A DNA stretch of 12,575 nt from Planctomycetales bacterium. GTDB taxonomy: Bacteria > Planctomycetota > Planctomycetia > Pirellulales > Thermoguttaceae. The position numbers and the translations under genes are program-made. The notes under the pieces are model-generated. The model worked only from the letters and a program-made list of their open reading frames with translations. It was not told the origin of the DNA and searched no databases. The stretch lies in contig SKJM01000397.1 in the NCBI GenBank assembly GCA_007122045.1, forward strand, positions 1-12,575, written 5' to 3'. This document shows positions 6,490 to 12,575 of this stretch, in pieces; within the stretch, counting starts at the first letter, position 1, and every line of letters starts with the position of its first letter.

Positions 6490-6563
6490 CTGTTGGAGCC
6501 ACGCTTTAGCGTGCCGGACATCGCACCTACCTGGTTTGCACGCTAAAGCGTGAACTCCAACAG
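6490..6563. repeat. REP-like long inverted repeat built from two palindromes
   Basis: The left arm (6490-6514) and right arm (6538-6563) are reverse complements except for a one-for-two base difference near the CTCCAACAG part. The loop is 23 bases. Each arm itself contains the 14-base near-palindrome CACGCTTTAGCGTG or its reverse complement (6500-6513, 6539-6552). This architecture, two head-to-head palindromic units between genes, is like BIME/REP elements. It follows directly after the GC hairpin terminator and could also block transcription or protect the mRNA 3' end. Confidence 0.65.
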
Positions 6564-6595
6564 AGCGAGTCCGATCTTATACCCCGGAACCGATC

Positions 6596-8998
6596 ATGCC
6601 CGCCGCGCCGTGTTGTACCGTCGCCCTGCTAAGCAGCCTGCTGCTGGCCGCTCCCATCGCGCTCGACGAACGACCTGCCGGCGAGCGCGATTGGGGGTAC
6701 CGGCTGGCGGAAGGGTCCGTAGCGGCCACGAATCCGCCGAGTTTTTCCTGGCGGCCGCAGCGGGGCATCGCGTCGTGGGAAGTGCAGTGCACGCGGGCCG
6801 AGGGCTTCGACGAGCCCGACTACGCCGCCGAGGGAATCGAGTGGAACGTTCATTGCCCGCCGCGCACCCTGCCCCCCGGCGAATATCGGTGGCGGTACCG
6901 CGGCACGACGGCCGACGGCGCGAAGACGGCGTGGAGCCGCACGCGGCAGTTCTCCGTGCCGGCCGATGCGGCAGCCATGCACATGCCGCCGCGCGATCAG
7001 TTGCTCGGCCGCGTGCCGAGGGAGCACCCGCGGCTTTTCGTCCGGCCCGAGCAACTGCCGGAGTTGCGCCGTCTGGCCGCCGGAGAGATGAGGGACCGCT
7101 TCGCAAGGCTGGTCGCCCAGTGCGAGCGTCTCCTGAACGACCCGCCACCGACCGCCGAGCCTCCCGCCTATCCGCCCGGCACCGAGCGGTTGAGCGAGGC
7201 GTGGCGCGAGATCTGGTGGGGCAACCGGGTGTACACGATCAACGCGCTCGAAAGCGCCGCCACGCTGGCCTTTACGCGGCTGTTGGGTGGCCGGGAAGAG
7301 TACGGACAGCTTGCCCGGCGCATCCTGCTCGACTGCGCCGAGTGGGACCCGACCGGCGCGACCGGCTACCGCTACAACGACGAGGCCGGCATGCCGTACG
7401 CGTACCATTTCTCCCGCACGTACACGTTCGTGTACGACCTGCTGAGCGAGGAGGAACGCGAACGGTGCCGGCAAGTGATGAAGGTGCGCGGCGACGAGAT
7501 GTTCCGCCACCTCTGCCCGCGGCACCTTTGGCAGCCCTACGGGAGCCACAGCAATCGGGCGTGGCACTTCCTGGGCGAGGTAGGCATCGCGTTTCTCGAC
7601 GAGATCGACGAAGCCGACGACTGGGCATGGTTCGCCGCCAACGTGTTCTACAACGCCTACCCGGTCTGGGCTGATGACGACGGCGGCTGGCACGAGGGCG
7701 TCGGTTACTGGAACAGCTACATCGCCCGCTTCACCTGGTGGGCCGACGTGATGCGCACCGCCATGGAGGTCGACGTGTTCCGGAAACCGTACTTCTCGCA
7801 AGCCGGCTACTACGCCATGTACCTGATGCCGCCGGGCAAGGTGGGCGGCGGCTTCGGCGACCTGTGCGCGCCGCGGCGGTCCCGGCAGTTCGTCCCGCTG
7901 ATGACGCAGCTTGCCGCGCAGTCGGGCAACGGCCACTGGCAGTGGTGGGTCGAGCAGAACGGCGGCCCGGTGGCAGCCGGCGGCTATATCGGGTTCCTCC
8001 GCGGCGCACTGCCCGACGTGGAGCCCACGGCGCCCGACGACCTGCCGTCCTCGCGGCTCTTTCGCGGCACGGGCCAGGCGTATTTGAACACGAGCATCGT
8101 CGACGCCAACGAAAGCGTGCAGGTGAACTTCAAGTCGAGCCCATTCGGCACCCAGTCGCACGGGTACGAGGCGAACAACTCCTTCCTGCTGTGGGCGTAC
8201 GGCCAACGGCTGCTGGTGCGCAGCGGCTACCGCGACAGTTGGGGCAGCGACCACCACCGGAACTGGATGTGGAGCACCCGGTCGGTGAACAACATCACCG
8301 TGGGCGGCCGGGGCCAGTTGACCCACTCGGCCGCCACACGCGGCCGGATCGTCGACTTCCGCACCACGCCGCACATCGACGCCGTGGTGGGCGAGGCCGG
8401 TGAGGCGTACCGGACCAAGGTGGAGATCGACCCCGACGACCTGCTGCTCGACCGCTTCACCCGCACCGTGCTGTTCGTCAAACCCGACCTGATCGTCATT
8501 TACGACCAACTCGCCGCCCGCGAGCCATCGTCGTTCGAGTACTGGCTTCACGCGACGGAACCGTTTGACGACGCCGAGCCGGCGGACATTCGGCTTCGCG
8601 TGGGCGAAGTGGGCTGCCGCATCGGCCTGCTGGCGCCGGGTAACCTAAGCCTGACGCAAACCGACCAGTACGACCCGAACCCCCGCCCCCGCGTCAAGCT
8701 GCGCGAGTGGCACCTGACGGCCGCCACGAGCGACAAGCGGAGAACGGTCGAGTTCGTGGCGGTGTACCGGCCTTACCGGATCGAGGGCGCCGAGCCGGAA
8801 ATGCCCAAGCTGGAGCGAAGCGAAGGAGGCTACGCCTTGCGAACTGCGGTGGCCGACGGCACGGCGGTGGTCCTGCTGCCCGTTTCCGAAGCGGCGATTG
8901 TGGAGGCGCACGGTTTGACAACAGACGGCAAACCCTTGGCCGCGCTGCTTCGAGACGATGGTTCGGTGGCCGAGCAAGTAGCGGTCGATACGCGATGA
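6596..8998 (+). CDS. Heparinase II/III-like polysaccharide lyase, DUF4962 type
   Basis: An 800-residue exported protein of the heparinase II/III-like family, which cleaves uronic-acid-containing polysaccharides by beta-elimination. A short hydrophobic N-terminus (about 8-21) looks like a Sec signal. Residues about 25-120 resemble the DUF4962 N-terminal module (PPSFSWRP, 45-52; LPPGEYRWRYRG, 92-103). The alpha-toroid follows, with SHSNRAWHFLGE (317-328) and GGWHEGVGYWNSY (363-375), then the beta-sandwich region with SHGYEANNSFLLWAYGQ (521-537). H324, E328, H366, Y371 and H522 occupy regions where heparinase-type lyases keep catalytic and metal-site His, Glu and Tyr; exact equivalence needs alignment. 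The substrate cannot be read from sequence. The ATG at 6596 has only a weak ribosome site. It is flanked upstream by the REP-like element and downstream by two more exported propeller genes. Family call firm, specificity unknown. Confidence 0.88.
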   Translation: MPAAPCCTVALLSSLLLAAPIALDERPAGERDWGYRLAEGSVAATNPPSFSWRPQRGIASWEVQCTRAEGFDEPDYAAEGIEWNVHCPPRTLPPGEYRWRYRGTTADGAKTAWSRTRQFSVPADAAAMHMPPRDQLLGRVPREHPRLFVRPEQLPELRRLAAGEMRDRFARLVAQCERLLNDPPPTAEPPAYPPGTERLSEAWREIWWGNRVYTINALESAATLAFTRLLGGREEYGQLARRILLDCAEWDPTGATGYRYNDEAGMPYAYHFSRTYTFVYDLLSEEERERCRQVMKVRGDEMFRHLCPRHLWQPYGSHSNRAWHFLGEVGIAFLDEIDEADDWAWFAANVFYNAYPVWADDDGGWHEGVGYWNSYIARFTWWADVMRTAMEVDVFRKPYFSQAGYYAMYLMPPGKVGGGFGDLCAPRRSRQFVPLMTQLAAQSGNGHWQWWVEQNGGPVAAGGYIGFLRGALPDVEPTAPDDLPSSRLFRGTGQAYLNTSIVDANESVQVNFKSSPFGTQSHGYEANNSFLLWAYGQRLLVRSGYRDSWGSDHHRNWMWSTRSVNNITVGGRGQLTHSAATRGRIVDFRTTPHIDAVVGEAGEAYRTKVEIDPDDLLLDRFTRTVLFVKPDLIVIYDQLAAREPSSFEYWLHATEPFDDAEPADIRLRVGEVGCRIGLLAPGNLSLTQTDQYDPNPRPRVKLREWHLTAATSDKRRTVEFVAVYRPYRIEGAEPEMPKLERSEGGYALRTAVADGTAVVLLPVSEAAIVEAHGLTTDGKPLAALLRDDGSVAEQVAVDTR

Positions 8999-9132
8999 TC
9001 CGGCAGCCCAATATTGGACAAACCGCTGGAAACCGGCGAGAATACGCATTGGCGGCAAGGGGTTCAGCGGCCGCCGCACAGCGGGGCCCGGATCGGAAAA
9101 CAGCCACGAGAACAATGACCGAAGGGAACGCC

Positions 9133-10395
9133 ATGAACGGCAGACATTGTGTCACGCGCCGCCGATTCCTCGGCGCCGGGGCAGCCACCTGCGGCGGGCT
9201 TCTGTGGCCCTCCGCACGCCGTCTGGTCGCGTCCGACGCCGCGGTCCCCTCGACCGACTATTTTTGGTACCGCGTGCCGGCGGAAGGCCCGTACGTCGAC
9301 TCGCAGCGCGGCGCCCGGGCATTCGGCTTCACCGCCGACGCGGTGTATCTTTCCGACGACAATGCCCGCACGTGGCCGCACCGTGCCGCCTTCCCCAACG
9401 CGCAGAATATCACGTTCAGCCACGTCTTCGCCAACGGCAACGTGCTGTTCGCGACGCGCACGAAGCTGTACCTGAGCACCGACGGCCTGAAGACCTTCCG
9501 GCAGGTCGGGCTGAAGAACGCCGACGGCAGCGACTACAAGATCCACACGCCCAAGAATCCCGACAACCCCGGCTGGTATTTCGCCACGCTCACCGGCGTG
9601 AACTCGTGGCAGATCGGCGGCCGCGAGATGCTCGTGTGGGGCAACTACTGCAGCGTCGTGGGCGGCGCGACTCCGCCGAACATCTACTATTCGACCGACA
9701 ACGGCGAGACGGTGAAGATTGCCTACGCCTTCGGGCAGAACCCGTACCATCGCGATGACGGCTCCGCCGGCGGCGGCTCGACCGGCACCCTGCTGGGCGA
9801 CCCCGACAAGCCGGTCTTCTGCCGTCATATTCACTCGGTGGCGTACAACCCGGCCGAGGACGCCTTTTACGCCTGCACCGGCGACCGCGACCGGCCCGAG
9901 GGCTTCGAGTGCCACTGGCTCCGAGGCACGTACGACGCGCCCGCCGATGCGTGGAACTGGGAGGTCGTGGTTTCCGAGCGGCTCAACTCGCGGTACAAAG
10001 CGGGAGGGATCAACTTCGTCGACGGGCAGCTCTACTGGATCAGCGACGCGAACGGCCCCCTGCCGCACGACCGCGGGCTGTTCCGCTGCAACCCGGCCGA
10101 CATCGCCGACCCCGAGAAGCACACCATGCTGTTCAACCCCCGCTATGAATGCGCGAACATGATCATCCAAGACGGCGTGATCCTTGCCGGGCATTATGCG
10201 CCCGCCTCGCCGTTCACCTTGGGGTTGATCATTTCGCCCGACATGGGCAAGACGTGGGCCGAGTACGACCTGAAAGAGTTCGGCCCCCGGTCGCCCGTCC
10301 GCTTTCACCAGAAGAACGCCCAGGGGTGGTTCCGCGTCGATTTGCGGGCCGGCTGGATCACCCGCGCCGAAGTCATGTTCATCAAACCGAAGTAA
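9133..10395 (+). CDS. Tat-exported Asp-box (BNR/sialidase-like) propeller protein
   Basis: A 420-residue secreted protein. The N-terminus has a twin-arginine signal, TRRRFLGAGAATCGG (8-22). The body carries four Asp-box type motifs, S-x-D-x-G-x-T-W/F with variation: LSDDNARTW (73-81), LSTDGLKTF (114-122), YSTDNGETV (186-194) and SPDMGKTW (368-375), which point to a sialidase-like or sortilin-like six-bladed propeller. I see no clear sialidase arginine triad or catalytic set, so it may bind or cleave a glycan of unknown kind; the sialidase name should not be taken as activity. The ATG at 9133 is preferred because GAAGGG lies six bases upstream; an in-frame ATG at 9115 would place that site inside the gene. 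It follows the lyase gene after 134 bases and precedes the next gene by 13 bases, so it is likely co-transcribed with the latter. Confidence 0.8.
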   Translation: MNGRHCVTRRRFLGAGAATCGGLLWPSARRLVASDAAVPSTDYFWYRVPAEGPYVDSQRGARAFGFTADAVYLSDDNARTWPHRAAFPNAQNITFSHVFANGNVLFATRTKLYLSTDGLKTFRQVGLKNADGSDYKIHTPKNPDNPGWYFATLTGVNSWQIGGREMLVWGNYCSVVGGATPPNIYYSTDNGETVKIAYAFGQNPYHRDDGSAGGGSTGTLLGDPDKPVFCRHIHSVAYNPAEDAFYACTGDRDRPEGFECHWLRGTYDAPADAWNWEVVVSERLNSRYKAGGINFVDGQLYWISDANGPLPHDRGLFRCNPADIADPEKHTMLFNPRYECANMIIQDGVILAGHYAPASPFTLGLIISPDMGKTWAEYDLKEFGPRSPVRFHQKNAQGWFRVDLRAGWITRAEVMFIKPK

Positions 10396-10408
10396 TGGAG
10401 AATCCGTA

Positions 10409-12575
10409 ATGCTGTATCACCGCGAACGTCTCACCCGCGCCATCTTCCTGGCGGCCGCATACGTTGCGCTCTTTACCCCAAGCCGGCCCATTCACGCCGC
10501 GATGGCGCCCGACCTGCCGCAACTGCTCCGAGAAAGCGGCGTTCGCGGCGGCATCGTCGTCCACGTGGGCAGCGGCACCGGCCGGCAAACCGCCGCACTG
10601 GCACGCGAGGGTACCTTCCTGGTCCAAGGCTTGGAGCAGCATCGGCAACAGATCGAAAACGCCCGGCAACACGCCCGGGAACTCGATCTGGCCGGTCAAG
10701 TCACCTTCAAGCCGTGGCAGGGCGGCCGGTTACCGTACACCGACAACCTGGTGAACGTGCTGTTCTGGCAGCAGGCCGCGGGCAACGCCGACCGGGCGGA
10801 AATCCTGCGCGTGCTCGCCCCGCGCGGCGTGGCGCTCATCGACGATGGAACGCAATGGCGCAAGGTGGTCAAGCCGTGGCCGGAAGGCATGGACGAGTGG
10901 CCGCACTTCCGCTACGACGCCGGCAACAAGGCCGCCTCGAACGATACGCGCGTGGGGCCTCCGCGGCACATCCAATGGGAAGCCGGCCCGCGCGTGATGC
11001 GCAGCCACGAAATCGAAACCGGCCTCTCCGGTCTCGTCTCAGCCAACGGCCGCATCTACTACGTGCTCGACGAAGGGCCCATCGGCATTACCGACGCCCG
11101 GTTCCCGGCCAAGTGGGCGCTCGTGTGCCGCGACGCCTTCAACGGCGTCGAGCTGTGGAAGCGACCGCTGCCCGACTGGGGATGGCAAGCCTGGAGCGGG
11201 AAGCCGCGGGTGAACGACCCGAACACCTGGCTGGGCTTGCGTACGCGGCCGGGCAACGTCGAACGCCTGTTCGTGGCCGATGGCGATACCCTGTACGTCG
11301 CCCTGGGGACCGGCGCCCCGATCAGCGCCATCGACGGGGCCACCGGCGAGGTGGTGCGAACTTACGAGGAAACCGACGGAGCCGACGAGTTGATCGTCCT
11401 CGACGGCCTGCTCCTGGTGCGGACCACCGGCCCCGAACACGCCGTCACCGCCGTCCGGGCCGAGGACGGCACGGTGGCCTGGCGGTACGAGACCGGCCTG
11501 ATCGTCGGCCGCAGCCTGTGCGCGACCGGCGGCCGGGTGTTCCTCCACAATCGCTCGGAACTCGTCGCGCTCGACCTGCGCACCGGCGAAGAGTTATGGC
11601 GGCGGAAGACCCAACTGCGGCCGGCGGCCATGATCGCCCACGACGACGCCGTGCTGGTCGTACAGTCGAAAACCACCCTGGCCTTCGCGCCCGCCACCGG
11701 CGAATCGCTCTGGAACGGCCCGGGCGTGGGAAGCCGAGGCCGGTATCCCGACTTGTTCGTCGTCGGCGAACTGGCCTGGTGGGGCCGCCCGCGATTCGAA
11801 GCCCGCCACGTGAAAACGGGCGAGATCCTGCACAAGATGAACTTGCGGAAGGTGCTCGAATCGGGGCACCACCGGCGGTGCTACACCGACCGATCCACCG
11901 CCGACTACATGATCACCGGCGAACGCGGCAGCGAGTTCCTCGACCTGCGCGAAGGCGGCCACGCGCGGCACAACTGGTTCCGCGGGCCGTGCATCAGCGG
12001 CATGGTGCCGGCGAACGGCTTGTTCTACGTGCCGCCGCACCAGTGTTTCTGCTATCCGGCGGTGAGGATGGACGGCTTCTTCGCCCTCGGGGCTCAACGG
12101 GAGAACCCCGGACCTGAGGCCGTCGAAAGCACCGCCGGGCGCCTCGAACAAGGGCCCGCCTATGGCGGCGCGACCGAAGACGACGAGATGCCCGACGCCC
12201 CGTGGCCCACCTATCGGCAAAACGCCATGCGGGGCGGGGCCGTGGATGGTGAAGTGCCCGACGAAATGGAGCCGCTCTGGAACGCCGAATTGGGCGGCCG
12301 GCTCGCCCAACCCGTCGTCGCCGGCGGAAGGGTGTTCGTCGTCCGGAAAGACGCCGGCACGCTGTATTGCCTCGACTTCGACACGGGCAAGGTCCTTTGG
12401 AGCCGGAGCGTGGCCGGCCGGATCGACTCGCCGCCCACGGTACATCGAGGGCGCGTGCTGTTCGGCTCGCGCGACGGATTCGTGTACAGCCTCCGGGCCG
12501 AGGATGGCAAGCTGGCCTGGCGGTTCCGCGCGGCGCCGGAGGAGCGGCAGGTCGTCTCGTACGATCGGCTCGAAT
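10409..12575 (+). CDS. Exported methyltransferase-like domain fused to PQQ-type beta-propeller, right end cut
   Basis: An open frame of 722 codons running off the window. Residues 1-30 form a Sec signal peptide (AIFLAAAYVALF, 11-22). Residues about 35-145 resemble a class I SAM methyltransferase: glycine motif VHVGSGTGRQTAALA (51-65), acidic position E76 in VQGLEQ, LPYTDNLVNVLF (108-119) and EILRVLAPRGVALI (131-144). A conserved linker follows, KPWPEGMDEWPHFRYDAGN (155-173), then PPRHIQWEAGP. The rest is PQQ-like blades, for example AIDGATGEVV, AVRAEDGTVAW, ALDLRTGEELW, CLDFDTGKVLW and SLRAEDGKLAW. The same fusion is known in planctomycetes; its function is not established to my knowledge. 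The ATG has GGAG eight bases upstream. It lies 13 bases after the Asp-box gene, implying one transcript. The C-terminus, perhaps more blades, is outside the window. Confidence 0.88.
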   Translation, partial: MLYHRERLTRAIFLAAAYVALFTPSRPIHAAMAPDLPQLLRESGVRGGIVVHVGSGTGRQTAALAREGTFLVQGLEQHRQQIENARQHARELDLAGQVTFKPWQGGRLPYTDNLVNVLFWQQAAGNADRAEILRVLAPRGVALIDDGTQWRKVVKPWPEGMDEWPHFRYDAGNKAASNDTRVGPPRHIQWEAGPRVMRSHEIETGLSGLVSANGRIYYVLDEGPIGITDARFPAKWALVCRDAFNGVELWKRPLPDWGWQAWSGKPRVNDPNTWLGLRTRPGNVERLFVADGDTLYVALGTGAPISAIDGATGEVVRTYEETDGADELIVLDGLLLVRTTGPEHAVTAVRAEDGTVAWRYETGLIVGRSLCATGGRVFLHNRSELVALDLRTGEELWRRKTQLRPAAMIAHDDAVLVVQSKTTLAFAPATGESLWNGPGVGSRGRYPDLFVVGELAWWGRPRFEARHVKTGEILHKMNLRKVLESGHHRRCYTDRSTADYMITGERGSEFLDLREGGHARHNWFRGPCISGMVPANGLFYVPPHQCFCYPAVRMDGFFALGAQRENPGPEAVESTAGRLEQGPAYGGATEDDEMPDAPWPTYRQNAMRGGAVDGEVPDEMEPLWNAELGGRLAQPVVAGGRVFVVRKDAGTLYCLDFDTGKVLWSRSVAGRIDSPPTVHRGRVLFGSRDGFVYSLRAEDGKLAWRFRAAPEERQVVSYDRLE

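Noticed and set aside
6629..8551. A 640-codon minus-strand frame
   Set aside because: It is antisense to the heparinase-like gene; the product is rich in Val/Ala/Arg/His without recognisable motifs.
9008..9017. Perfect palindrome CCAATATTGG in the gap before the Asp-box gene
   Set aside because: A 10-base palindrome is expected by chance in a window of this size, and no second matching site or gene context supports an operator.
9014..9044. Possible promoter TTGGAC with AGAATA before the Asp-box gene
   Set aside because: The spacing is 19 bases and the -10 match is poor, so support is too weak to list.
9064..10308. A 414-codon minus-strand frame
   Set aside because: It is antisense to the Asp-box propeller gene and has no family features.
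10714..12117. A 467-codon plus-strand frame inside the methyltransferase/propeller gene
   Set aside because: The overlapping frame from 10409 has a signal peptide, ribosome site and clear repeats; this one is an Arg-rich out-of-frame reading.

Overview
The window is about two-thirds G+C and reads as a chromosomal segment of a planctomycete, probably of the Pirellulales. I infer this from protein style, not from a search: the DeoR/PduL/BMC-H/acetate-kinase set is the pattern of planctomycete-verrucomicrobia (PVM) type bacterial microcompartments. The Tat-exported sugar-isomerase-like proteins, the PQQ-type beta-propellers and the propeller carrying an N-terminal methyltransferase-like domain are also typical of that phylum.

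Left part, minus strand (1-3270): one end of a bacterial microcompartment (BMC) operon. In transcription order it holds a DeoR-family regulator, a PduL phosphotransacylase with an N-terminal encapsulation-like helix, two BMC-H shell proteins, and an acetate-kinase-family enzyme that runs off the left edge. A good sigma70-like promoter lies at 3321-3349, and a perfect 8+7+8 inverted repeat at 3396-3418 is a candidate operator. PVM compartments process L-fucose and L-rhamnose: aldolase gives lactaldehyde, then lactyl-CoA, lactyl phosphate and lactate. PduL and the kinase would be the last two steps. The aldolase, the aldehyde dehydrogenase and the BMC-P vertex proteins are not in this window; I expect them beyond the left edge.

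Middle (3271-4262): a regulatory and partly decayed zone. It holds the BMC promoter and operator candidate, a hairpin, a C-terminal remnant of a TAXI-type TRAP transporter binding protein, and a REP-like pair of inverted palindromes.

Right part, plus strand (4263-12575): five exported-protein genes. A PQQ-like beta-propeller and a Tat-exported xylose-isomerase-like TIM-barrel protein appear to form one unit, closed by a GC hairpin and a second REP-like element. Then come an 800-residue heparinase II/III-like polysaccharide lyase (DUF4962 type), a Tat-exported Asp-box (BNR) propeller, and a very large protein (open at the right edge) with a signal peptide, a methyltransferase-like domain and PQQ-type propeller repeats. 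This side looks like an accessory polysaccharide-degradation cluster. That it feeds deoxysugars to the neighbouring BMC is only an inference from position.

Most other long open frames on both strands are high-GC shadows. The two edge-open genes (acetate kinase and the methyltransferase/propeller fusion) were read directly from the sequence.
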